From the NCBI GenBank assembly GCA_030614485.1, contig JAUWTY010000024.1:1-10103 (forward strand): DNA of 10,103 bases, in the 5' to 3' direction. Below, piece after piece: positions 1-6,476 of this stretch. The notes below the pieces were generated by a model, which had not been told where the DNA came from, did no database searches, and saw only the letters and a program-made list of their open reading frames with translations. Source of the stretch: Methanosarcinales archaeon. Its GTDB lineage: Archaea > Halobacteriota > Methanosarcinia > Methanosarcinales > Methanocomedenaceae. The position numbers and the translations under genes are program-made. Position 1 is the first letter of the stretch, and each line of letters starts with the position of its first letter.

Positions 1-77
1 CATTTTGATAAGATGATCTCGTAGGTCTTGATGTAATCGTCCACCATTCTCTCAACAGAGAAACGTTCTTTGGCAAT
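1..77 (-). pseudogene. In-frame 3' remnant of the GT4 gene beyond its TAA
   Basis: Reading on past the TAA at 78-80 in the same frame gives 25 further sense codons up to the window edge, IAKERFSVERMVDDYIKTYE followed by IILSK. This matches the usual end of this GT4 group, where a CR-x5-RFS/T-VERMVDxY pattern forms the terminal helices. The spacing between the CR before the stop and the RF after it is exactly what an uninterrupted protein would have, with TAA standing in for one residue, for example CAA, GAA or AAA. The stop is ochre, so pyrrolysine (TAG) and selenocysteine (TGA) recoding do not apply. A recent nonsense mutation, an assembly error, or readthrough are the options. Confidence 0.75.
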
Positions 78-1010
78 TTACCTGCATCTCCTGCGGGAAA
101 TGCCAGGAATTTTATTCAATGCAATTACTGCTTCTTCGATACCAGTAACCAGAAATCCATTTTCTCCTTCCTGGATCAGCTCGGGCATTGAACCCTTTTT
201 ATTGGCAATGATTGGTGTGCCACAAGCCATTGATTCAACCACAGTAAGCCCGAAAGGCTCCTCAAAATGTATGGGATGCAGCAAGGCGACAGCATTTGAT
301 AATAACGAATTTCTTACATCATTGCTCACATGACCTTCATATGTTATCTGAACATTATCAATAAGGGGTTTTACCTCTGTTTCATAATAATGTTGGTCCT
401 GGATGTACCCGGCCATACGAAGTTTCATACCTGCCGCTCTGGCGATTTCAATGGCTTCCCGAGCTCCCTTATCAGGATGGATGCGTCCCAGAAACAGAAG
501 ATAATCATCAGGTTTTTCATTGAAAGGAAATAAGTCAATATCAATGCCGTGATGCACTGTGGCCAAATAATCAAGGTGGGGAGATCGATCCGCATCACTG
601 ATGGAAACATAAAAAACTGTCCCGTTATATTTTTGGTAAACAGGGAGGATCTTTGTAGATGAAAATCCGTGTATGGTGGTTACCACAGGGGTCTGAACCA
701 GTCCGCTATAGCTGAGTGGCAGGAAATCGTAATGATTGTGGATAATATCGAATTCATCAGCATGCTCAAATAATTCTGATATGTGAAGACATTCCCATAC
801 CTTGGGATCCAGTTCCTTATCCTCCTCATACGACCTTGCACAAACAGCATGAAGTTTCCCGGCTGTTTTAGAGTCTGCCGTTGCAAACAAAGTGACATCA
901 AAACCCCGCTTCACCAGGCCTTCAGTAAGCAGTGATACGACCAGTTCCCATGGTCCATATTGCTTTGGCGGTGTACTCCAGGCAATAGGAGATAGCATGG
1001 CAATTTTCAT
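78..1010 (-). CDS. GT4-family glycosyltransferase, C-terminally truncated by an in-frame TAA
   Basis: A 310-residue GT-B fold retaining glycosyltransferase that probably transfers a sugar from a nucleotide-sugar donor in the cytoplasm. The N-terminal acceptor domain begins MKIAMLSPIAW with a YGPWE variant of the usual YGG-E loop (residues 18-22), and IHNHYD lies at 90-95. The donor domain shows FLGRIHPDKG (173-182) and an intact EX7E motif, E251 and E259, in EEPFGLTVVESMACGTPII. The start is ATG at 1010, preceded by GAGGGA at 1017-1022, which overlaps the TGA of the upstream GH130 gene; the 10-base gap suggests an operon with coupled translation. The reading frame stops at TAA (78-80), but homologous-looking C-terminal sequence continues in frame beyond it, so the protein probably lacks the last helix that in GT-B enzymes packs back on the N-terminal domain. 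Donor and acceptor cannot be told from sequence; mannose is a guess from the GH130 neighbour. Confidence 0.88.
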   Translation of the reverse strand: MKIAMLSPIAWSTPPKQYGPWELVVSLLTEGLVKRGFDVTLFATADSKTAGKLHAVCARSYEEDKELDPKVWECLHISELFEHADEFDIIHNHYDFLPLSYSGLVQTPVVTTIHGFSSTKILPVYQKYNGTVFYVSISDADRSPHLDYLATVHHGIDIDLFPFNEKPDDYLLFLGRIHPDKGAREAIEIARAAGMKLRMAGYIQDQHYYETEVKPLIDNVQITYEGHVSNDVRNSLLSNAVALLHPIHFEEPFGLTVVESMACGTPIIANKKGSMPELIQEGENGFLVTGIEEAVIALNKIPGISRRRCR

Positions 1011-1016
1011 GAGAAA

Positions 1017-1022
1017 TCCCTC
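1017..1022 (-). promoter_or_regulatory. Ribosome binding site of the truncated GT4 gene
   Basis: The minus strand reads GAGGGA here, 6 bases before the ATG at 1010. Its first bases belong to the TGA stop of the GH130 gene (1021-1023), so ribosomes ending on GH130 finish on the binding site of the next gene. This supports translational coupling and fixes the start. Confidence 0.7.
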
Positions 1023-2100
1023 AAATCATTTCCGGCTTATATTCCGGGCACTGGAGGATATAATCCATTAAATCTGACAATTTTGCGGTTGCCAATGCGA
1101 CATGGCTGTCTGCACCTCCGTAGTAAAGGCGAATTTCGTCGTTTTCCACTACCCATCCGCAGGGAAAAACCACGTTTTTTATATCTCCTTCCAGTTCATA
1201 CCATTCTTTAGGTCCGAAAATCCATTCATTGGACCTGCGCAGTACCTTTGTGGGGTCTTCAGTATCTAACAGCGCCAGACCCAGTCGGTATATATCTCCG
1301 GATGCGGTTTCTTTGACACCATGATACAGTATCAACCAGCCTGCCGGCGTATAAAGGGGTGGAGTTGAAAGTCCGACCTTATGTGCGTCCCACCACCCAC
1401 CTTTGCGGGCATGAATTAATATCTGGTGATCACTCCAGTGCATCATATCAGGAGAAAAAGACATCCAAATATGTGATCCGTCTTCAATTCCTTCTACTGT
1501 TCTATAACATGCTTCATCAGATTTGGCGGCTTTAATCTTTTTAATTTTATCAGTACTTGACTGTTCCATAGCTTCTAATATGAGATCCCCGATTATTTCA
1601 TCGCGGGCATATTTCGAAATGCCACGATGGAGCATGACCCATTGTCCATTGAATCTCCTGGGAAATAGGGCAGCATCTTTATCATTCGGAGGCATCCCTG
1701 CCCCCAATCTTTTAAATGAACGAAAATCTTTTGTGGTGGCTATATTAACCTTAGGGCCATTTTGTGAATACGCAGTATAGACCACAAACCATTGTTGTTC
1801 TTCTTCTATATAGGTGATCCGAGGATCTTCAATCCCCCAGAACTCTTCGGGATAATTATCCGGATCAGGTTCAAAAGTGGGTTTTTCGTCGATCTCCCAA
1901 TTATCCACCCCATTTAGGCTACGGGCAACAGTTAAATGGGATATCCCCCTATGATCCTCTGCTCGAACCAGTAATATTGTGTAATCTCCAATTTTTACTG
2001 CAGCGGGATTGAAAACCGAATTAACAGGATAAGGCCAGTCCCTGGCTGAAAATATTGGATTCTTTTTATAACGCTGAAATAATTCTTTATGATTAGCCAT
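1021..2100 (-). CDS. GH130-family beta-mannoside phosphorylase-like enzyme
   Basis: A 359-residue five-bladed beta-propeller enzyme of family GH130, whose characterised members cleave beta-mannosides with phosphate to give mannose 1-phosphate, or hydrolyse them. Visible family signatures are FNPAAV (30-35), VRAEDHRGISHL (45-56), GIEDPR (89-94) with D92 as likely catalytic acid, KDAALFPRR (141-149), MLHRG (156-160), WWDAHKVGLSTPPL (236-249), LILYHGV (256-262), and a terminal YYGGADSHVALA (327-338). There is no signal peptide, so it acts in the cytoplasm, which fits phosphorolysis. Between MLHRG and WMSFSPD (212-218) lies a charged stretch, about 163-210, that seems longer than in typical relatives. 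The ATG at 2100 is fixed by GGAGGT at 2111-2116. It lies upstream of the truncated GT4 and downstream of two other glycosyltransferases, so it probably recycles or trims the glycan they make. Exact linkage (beta-1,2 or beta-1,4) is not decided by sequence alone. Confidence 0.92.
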   Translation of the reverse strand: MANHKELFQRYKKNPIFSARDWPYPVNSVFNPAAVKIGDYTILLVRAEDHRGISHLTVARSLNGVDNWEIDEKPTFEPDPDNYPEEFWGIEDPRITYIEEEQQWFVVYTAYSQNGPKVNIATTKDFRSFKRLGAGMPPNDKDAALFPRRFNGQWVMLHRGISKYARDEIIGDLILEAMEQSSTDKIKKIKAAKSDEACYRTVEGIEDGSHIWMSFSPDMMHWSDHQILIHARKGGWWDAHKVGLSTPPLYTPAGWLILYHGVKETASGDIYRLGLALLDTEDPTKVLRRSNEWIFGPKEWYELEGDIKNVVFPCGWVVENDEIRLYYGGADSHVALATAKLSDLMDYILQCPEYKPEMI

Positions 2101-2110
2101 TTACTACCAT

Positions 2111-2116
2111 ACCTCC
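2111..2116 (-). promoter_or_regulatory. Strong ribosome binding site of the GH130 gene
   Basis: The minus strand reads GGAGGT, 10 bases before the ATG at 2100. An ATG right after it (within GGTATGG) is out of frame and closes after five codons, so 2100 is the start. Confidence 0.8.
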
Positions 2117-2141
2117 TACCCTATGAAGATTTCTTTTATTA

Positions 2142-2156
2142 ACCAGACAGCCTGGT
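2142..2156. repeat. Small dyad in the GH130 leader
   Basis: ACCAG and CTGGT are perfect 5-base inverted arms around a 5-base loop (ACAGC), about 40 bases upstream of the GH130 start. If transcription begins at the distal TATA candidate, this would be a weak leader hairpin. It is short enough to be chance. Confidence 0.3.
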
Positions 2157-2164
2157 ATATTGCT

Positions 2165-2176
2165 GGATATAAATAT
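2165..2176 (-). promoter_or_regulatory. Proximal TATA-like element upstream of GH130
   Basis: The minus strand reads ATATTTATATCC in an A/T-rich run. An archaeal TATA box here would place transcription start roughly 40 bases before the GH130 ATG. It is one of two candidates in this gap and the weaker match. Confidence 0.35.
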
Positions 2177-2226
2177 TAAACGTCTCTCGATTGGTGTATG
2201 GGATGTCTCTCTTCAATTGGGTTTTA

Positions 2227-2240
2227 GGTATATAAAGTTT
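2227..2240 (-). promoter_or_regulatory. Distal BRE/TATA-like promoter element upstream of GH130
   Basis: The minus strand reads AAACTTTATATACC, a good match to the archaeal purine-rich BRE followed by TTTATATA. The predicted start of transcription, about 25 bases downstream, would leave a leader near 100 bases. It suggests GH130 and the truncated GT4 can be transcribed separately from the two glycosyltransferase genes upstream. The 261-base gap (2101-2361) otherwise holds only short dyads and no plausible gene. Confidence 0.5.
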
Positions 2241-2309
2241 GTTTAGTTGTTTATTTATTTAGTTCTCAGGGCCAATCATCAGCAGTAAGGATGGGATTTT
2301 TTCAGAGCG

Positions 2310-2323
2310 ATGAAATATTTCAT
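2310..2323. repeat. 14-base perfect palindrome between the second GT and GH130
   Basis: ATGAAATATTTCAT is its own reverse complement. It lies 38 bases beyond the stop of the upstream glycosyltransferase and about 70 bases upstream of the distal TATA candidate. It could be an operator, a weak terminator stem, or chance in A/T-rich DNA. Confidence 0.35.
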
Positions 2324-2361
2324 TCTTATTCAGCATTTCGAATACATATCTCATTATATAC

Positions 2362-3594
2362 TCAAAACTCGGGGGGAATATTCACCTTTTCTCCGGTGGC
2401 TTTTGCCTTATTCGCAAGCTCATATGCATCATTGTACTGCCTGGCTATTACATGCCAGGAAACTACATTGTTTAAATAGCGGTCCAGGTTGCTGCTCATA
2501 TTATGTCGAAGATCCTCATCACAGGCCAGGCGGATTACATTTTTCCTGAGCATTTCCCGGTTTGTGAACAGAAGTCCCCCATCACTTACCAGCGTCTGGG
2601 ATGTCAAACCCTCCAGTGGAGCTGTAGTAATATAGGGTTTATTCAATGATATGACCCTGGCCAGTGTACCGGATTGTGTCTCATCAAGGGATGGCAGTAC
2701 AATAAAATCGCAAATGGCCATAACTTTATAATATAGTTCTCCTCTGGGAATGAATTCATAATAATGTGCAAGTCCCTTTTTCTCAAGTATTTCTATCTCC
2801 TGCTTATATCTCTCATAATCGTGTTTATGGTTTTCATCCCTCATGGCCCCGGCAGCCAGCAGGTCCCATTCCTGGCCCGTGCGGTCATATATCTCCTGGA
2901 CTATCTCTTCCCACATGTGGGTCAAAATATCCCAACGTTTGTTTGATTGTATCCAGCCTACCAAACCCACAATATGTTTACCTATGGAGGGGTATTTGTT
3001 AAGACCGATCTCTTCACGCAACTCTGGTATCTTCTCATTCATCCATTGCTTATCCGGCCTGGCGCCATGGGGAACTATCATTATGTTGGTGGGAGTTTTC
3101 CAGCCGCATCCTGAAAACGTCCAGTCCAATCTCCATTTTTGATAGTTGCATTTAAACAGCACAACATCTGAGCGTTCGCACATTTTATAAATAAAATTGG
3201 CTTCAAAATCATTTAGCCTACCATGGACCGTATGGGGTTCAACCACGATAGGATATTTGCCAATAGCGCCCAGCAGATCCAAAAATCCTTGGTTTCCGTC
3301 TCCTCTTCCTCTGGAATCATAATATTCATATAGCCCGTATTCATGTTCCAGATGCACTGCATAAGGGTCCAGTTCTTTCACCTTTTTATAAACAGGCTTC
3401 CACCAGTCATGTTTTGACATGTCAATAATGGGAAATACCCCTTCTCCCTCACCATCAGTATGGCTGATGACCAGGACATCCCTGTCAGGATTTGCTTCCT
3501 GGATGAATTCCCTGGCCTCTTCACAGAATGTTGCGATACCACACAATCTGGGAGGATAACTGGATATCATGACAATAGGATTTTTTTTACTCAT
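2362..3594 (-). CDS. GT4-like glycosyltransferase, EX7E variant
   Basis: A 410-residue predicted cytoplasmic glycosyltransferase with GT-B architecture. The N-terminal signature SSYPPRLCGIATF (11-23) and LEHEYGLY (82-89) are shared in form with the neighbouring large glycosyltransferase (GSYVPRKCGIATF, LQHEFGLF), so the two are paralogues. The donor domain shows IVPHGARPDK (173-182), GLVGWIQSNKRWD (210-222) and PSLDETQSGTLARVISLNKP (301-320). In that block the first Glu of EX7E is E305, while the second is replaced by R313. The open frame extends 22 codons further upstream through the A/T repeat, but the chosen ATG at 3594 follows GAAGG (3602-3606) by 7 bases and begins right before the conserved core. 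It lies 142 bases after the large GT gene and before GH130 on the same strand. Substrate is unknown; a mannose-type glycan is inferred only from GH130. Confidence 0.85.
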   Translation of the reverse strand: MSKKNPIVMISSYPPRLCGIATFCEEAREFIQEANPDRDVLVISHTDGEGEGVFPIIDMSKHDWWKPVYKKVKELDPYAVHLEHEYGLYEYYDSRGRGDGNQGFLDLLGAIGKYPIVVEPHTVHGRLNDFEANFIYKMCERSDVVLFKCNYQKWRLDWTFSGCGWKTPTNIMIVPHGARPDKQWMNEKIPELREEIGLNKYPSIGKHIVGLVGWIQSNKRWDILTHMWEEIVQEIYDRTGQEWDLLAAGAMRDENHKHDYERYKQEIEILEKKGLAHYYEFIPRGELYYKVMAICDFIVLPSLDETQSGTLARVISLNKPYITTAPLEGLTSQTLVSDGGLLFTNREMLRKNVIRLACDEDLRHNMSSNLDRYLNNVVSWHVIARQYNDAYELANKAKATGEKVNIPPEF

Positions 3595-3601
3595 TTCAAA
3601 A

Positions 3602-3606
3602 CCTTC
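3602..3606 (-). promoter_or_regulatory. Ribosome binding site deciding the start of the second GT
   Basis: The minus strand reads GAAGG 7 bases before the ATG at 3594. This favours 3594 over the upstream in-frame ATG at 3660, which lies inside the TA-rich inverted repeat and has no such site. Confidence 0.65.
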
Positions 3607-3618
3607 GGGTGTAAATAA

Positions 3619-3676
3619 ATATGTGTAGATATATGTGTATGGATATATATGTCCATACATATATGTCTATATATAT
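3619..3676. repeat. 58-base near-perfect inverted repeat, alternating T/A-rich
   Basis: Bases 3619-3647 pair with 3648-3676 around a centre at 3647/3648: 24 Watson-Crick pairs and five G-T pairs (3644/3651, 3635/3660, 3630/3665, 3625/3670, 3623/3672), with no other mismatch. The core GTATGGA (3637-3643) and TCCATAC (3652-3658) is perfect. Plus-strand RNA could pair throughout by G-U wobble; minus-strand RNA, the sense of the flanking genes, would have C-A mismatches at those five sites. It ends 24 bases before the second GT start. It may be an mRNA-stability or processing hairpin, a cruciform-prone site, or a by-product of an alternating purine-pyrimidine tract, which pairs with itself easily. 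Confidence 0.8.
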
Positions 3677-3692
3677 CTTAATGCCTAGAATT

Positions 3693-3709
3693 GAATCATT
3701 TGGTGATTC
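3693..3709. repeat. 6-base stem hairpin just after the large GT gene
   Basis: GAATCA (3693-3698) and TGATTC (3704-3709) are perfect inverted arms around a TTTGG loop, 27 bases beyond the stop of the large GT. No clear T-run follows on the minus strand, so it is not a typical intrinsic terminator; it could protect the 3' end of the message. Confidence 0.4.
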
Positions 3710-3736
3710 TAATTACTTAAGAGTATCTAAATTTCC

Positions 3737-6025
3737 TTATCTAATATTTGGAATGCTTTTTGAAATTTTCGGAAGTTTTTCGATACTCTCACTTTTATAT
3801 CTGTACAAAGAAAGCAAAGCCAGAAGGAAACATATTGACGATTCTGCACCCTGATTCGCACTAACTCCCTGGGAGTCTAAACCGTCCGCTACAGCCCCTG
3901 TAGCAAAATCATATAAAGGGAGTCCTAAACGATTTCGGCCCAGGAACCATTCGAATGCATGGTAGGCCTGATGCAAGTATCGCTTCTCATCGGTGATGTC
4001 ATATGCGGTAATATAAGCATTGGTAAGATAGCCTGCATCAATGGGTTGCTGACCAAATACAGCCTTCTCCTTGTTCATGTTATACCATCCTTCATTTCCC
4101 ACCAGGTCAAAAAACGTGCCATACCACTGGATATCACTGAGAAATTCCAAAGTAGTGAGTCCAACTTCTTTATATCTCAAATCATGAGTGGCTTGAAATG
4201 CACACAATAGTGCTTCACATATTTTTGCATTTCCATACGTTACTATTGTTTCAAACCAATTCCAGCCTTCAGTCCGGGTTTCATCATATAATGCTACCAA
4301 CTCATCAGATAACTTGATCAATATGCTTTTGATTTTGTCGGTATCATTATATTGCCTCTCTTCATATCGCTTCAGGGCCACACACAATCCACAAATGGTA
4401 TATGCTTTTGCCCTGGGGGCATTGAGTTTTTCTAACATGGGTTCAGATTTTTCAATCATGCTATGAGCCAGGGCTCGCATTCCATCTGTAAGCCCCCAAC
4501 GAACTACATGGCCCAGTCCAAATATTGCACGACCTAATGTATCCTCACTTCCCTGTTCATCTATAAAACTCCTATTATAATTCATAAAATTATGAAAATG
4601 ACCGTTCTCGGTCTGGGCATGATGTAAAAAACTGAGATAAGTAGTCATTAACGGAAGGATATCTTGATTTGGTATTTGGTCATTGGTTAATACAGCCAGT
4701 CCTCGACCCACGTCATCTGTAGAATAACCATGATCGCGATCTGGAATCCCGAATTTTGCATGTTGAAAAATCCCGACATCATCAGAAAGTAAATACAAGT
4801 GGTTTAGTTTGATTTCAGGTAATGTGGTATGGAAAAAAGTAGGACTTTCCGGTCTCGTTTCAGCTATACTAATTTCCCAGGGCTCAAATACATCTTTGAA
4901 AAGTTTCAGATATTGTTGTCCTACTTCTTTCCAGATCATCTGCCTACCAAATTCATATGCTTTTTTACGCATCAGTTGGCATGTATCAGGATCGCTCATA
5001 AAAGAGAGTAATGACTGACTTAAGGTCTCGACATCCCCAAAATCTACCAATATCCCCCTGCCATCTGACAACATTTCCTGGGCATGCCAATATGGGGTTG
5101 AAATAATCGCCTTGCCCATGCCGATGGCATATGTTAAAGCCCCACTGACAATCTGTTCTCTGGAAAGATAAGGGGAAACATAAATATCACTGTCTATAAT
5201 ATATTCACAAAGCTCATCAAGGGTCACATATCTATTGTGGAAAATAACATTATTCCCCAGCCCCAGATCATGAACTTTGCGTTCAAGGGTTAGCCTGTAT
5301 TTCTCCCCCTGCGATTTTATCACTTCAGGATGGGTTGCACCCAATACGATATATGTAATATTTGGATTTTTTTTCACAACAGGCACAAGGGCATCAAGTA
5401 GAAATTCAATACCTTTGCCAGGATTTAATAAACCAAAAGTGAGGATGACTATTCTCCCATCCAGATACCGTAGCTTCTTATTTCGATTGTCAGCAATGAA
5501 AGGAACATCCGGTACACCATGATAGATCAACTCTATCTTTTCCTCAGGAACTCCATAGACATCTTTCAATATTTCTTTGCTCATTTCAGTCATTACTACC
5601 AGCTTATAGGAATAATGGATCAGTTCTTCCATGGATCTCCGATAATCAGGGTTTGGTTCCCTTATTATCGTATGCAAGGTAGTGATGATGGGTTTTTTTA
5701 CGCGACTCAAAAGAGAATTGAGATAGTCGCCGGCAAGTCCCCCAAAAAGTCCGAATTCATGCTGCAGACTGACAATGTCTGTATTGGAAAGGTTTATGAA
5801 ATCAGCAGCACGTTGATAATCAGGAAGGTGGTTCCGCTGTATCTCAAAGGCTACCTCTTTTGGATAGTTATAACCCTCTGGGATATTATTCATTGCAATA
5901 ACACGATGACTATCAGATTTGGACTCCGTGACAATGGTATTATATAGATCATTCGTAAATGTAGCGATTCCACATTTTCTTGGGACGTAACTTCCAATAA
6001 ATATGGTATTCAATGATTTTTTCAT
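3737..6025 (-). CDS. Bifunctional-looking GT4 glycosyltransferase with C-terminal helical-toroid domain
   Basis: A 762-residue two-domain cytoplasmic protein. Residues 1-380 form a GT4-type glycosyltransferase: FIGSYVPRKCGIATF (9-23), LQHEFGLFGG (87-96), YHGVPD (168-173), TFGLLNPGKGIEF (196-208) and SREQIVSGALTYAIGMGKAI (288-307). EX7E is incomplete: E290 is present but T298 stands at the second Glu. Residues 385-745 form a helix-rich domain with PDRDHGYSTDDVGRGL (428-443), EDTLGRA (494-500), WNWFETIVTYGNAK (588-601), QQPIDAG (659-665) and GLDSQGVSANQGAESS (715-730). This pattern of paired acidic and aromatic residues resembles (alpha/alpha)6-toroid sugar-processing domains, so a hydrolase, epimerase or glycan-binding role is inferred. 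ATG at 6025 is preferred, with GGAG at 6037-6040; the GTG at 6037 would overlap that site. It is probably the first gene of the minus-strand block. Confidence 0.88.
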   Translation of the reverse strand: MKKSLNTIFIGSYVPRKCGIATFTNDLYNTIVTESKSDSHRVIAMNNIPEGYNYPKEVAFEIQRNHLPDYQRAADFINLSNTDIVSLQHEFGLFGGLAGDYLNSLLSRVKKPIITTLHTIIREPNPDYRRSMEELIHYSYKLVVMTEMSKEILKDVYGVPEEKIELIYHGVPDVPFIADNRNKKLRYLDGRIVILTFGLLNPGKGIEFLLDALVPVVKKNPNITYIVLGATHPEVIKSQGEKYRLTLERKVHDLGLGNNVIFHNRYVTLDELCEYIIDSDIYVSPYLSREQIVSGALTYAIGMGKAIISTPYWHAQEMLSDGRGILVDFGDVETLSQSLLSFMSDPDTCQLMRKKAYEFGRQMIWKEVGQQYLKLFKDVFEPWEISIAETRPESPTFFHTTLPEIKLNHLYLLSDDVGIFQHAKFGIPDRDHGYSTDDVGRGLAVLTNDQIPNQDILPLMTTYLSFLHHAQTENGHFHNFMNYNRSFIDEQGSEDTLGRAIFGLGHVVRWGLTDGMRALAHSMIEKSEPMLEKLNAPRAKAYTICGLCVALKRYEERQYNDTDKIKSILIKLSDELVALYDETRTEGWNWFETIVTYGNAKICEALLCAFQATHDLRYKEVGLTTLEFLSDIQWYGTFFDLVGNEGWYNMNKEKAVFGQQPIDAGYLTNAYITAYDITDEKRYLHQAYHAFEWFLGRNRLGLPLYDFATGAVADGLDSQGVSANQGAESSICFLLALLSLYRYKSESIEKLPKISKSIPNIR

Positions 6026-6264
6026 TATTTTTACCACTCCGATTATAGTATTGTCATCATGTTAGATTACATTTTTCTAAGTAGTGACTTTAGATGAATC
6101 CTTGCCCTATGAGGTAAAGTAAATTATGTATACTCCCTTTATATTACGCCTGTATGCCTTATCATTTTTGTTACTACTTACATCAGCTAATATTCCGCAG
6201 GTATATTTTGAAAACAAATCATTTTTCGTAAATGTTGAATAATGGTAGTTGGTTGTGTTTTTTG

Positions 6265-6284
6265 ATCATTTGTGTACAAATGAT
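6265..6284. promoter_or_regulatory. Operator-like 20-base palindrome
   Basis: ATCATTTGT and ACAAATGAT are perfect 9-base inverted arms separated by GT. A related half-site, ACAAATCAT (one base different), lies at 6214-6222, about 50 bases away. Size, symmetry and position in a divergent promoter region fit binding by a dimeric helix-turn-helix regulator that could control one or both blocks. No regulator gene is in the window. Confidence 0.5.
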
Positions 6285-6460
6285 TCAGAATAATGTATGG
6301 GTGTATTCTGCCAAAAGCATCATTATCAGCAGTACCCGAATCTGAATTTGTGGGGGATGTAAGATCACATCTTTTCGGGACTATACATCTTTTTTTCCTA
6401 TCAGATTACCTGATAATTATAATAACTTTAATAACGTTTATTGGTCTATTCCTTACAACC

Positions 6461-6468
6461 AGAAGGAG
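6461..6468 (+). promoter_or_regulatory. Ribosome binding site selecting the TTG start of the protease
   Basis: AGAAGGAG ends 8 bases before the TTG at 6477. An earlier in-frame TTG at 6441 has no such site and would place this sequence inside the coding region, so 6477 is preferred. Confidence 0.75.
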
Positions 6469-6476
6469 CCGTTATT

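Larger units (their letters stand above)
6026..6476. promoter_or_regulatory. Divergent intergenic region with promoters for both blocks
   Basis: About 450 bases separate the starts of the large GT (minus) and the protease (plus). The region is A/T-rich and must hold both promoters. TATA-like candidates include CTTTATATTA around 6136-6145 and ATAATTATAATAA near 6413-6425, but neither is clearly placed relative to a start. The only structured element I can point to is the palindrome at 6265-6284. I see no tRNA, repeat array or convincing gene here. Confidence 0.5.

Noticed and set aside
3595..3660. 22-codon N-terminal extension of the second GT from the ATG at 3660
   Set aside because: The extension is translated from the TA-rich inverted repeat, giving a Tyr/Ile/Thr-rich string unlike a protein start, and the ATG at 3594 has a ribosome binding site.
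3603..3680. TA-rich tract as a CRISPR or tandem-repeat array
   Set aside because: There are no regularly spaced identical repeats with unique spacers; the order comes from one dyad and alternating purine-pyrimidine composition.
5519..5947. 142-codon plus-strand frame
   Set aside because: It lies wholly antisense to the N-terminal domain of the large glycosyltransferase, whose motifs are clear, and its own translation shows no family features.
6356..6376. Short dyad GATGT/ACATC followed by Ts, as a terminator
   Set aside because: There is no upstream plus-strand gene for it to end, and the stem is only 5 bases.
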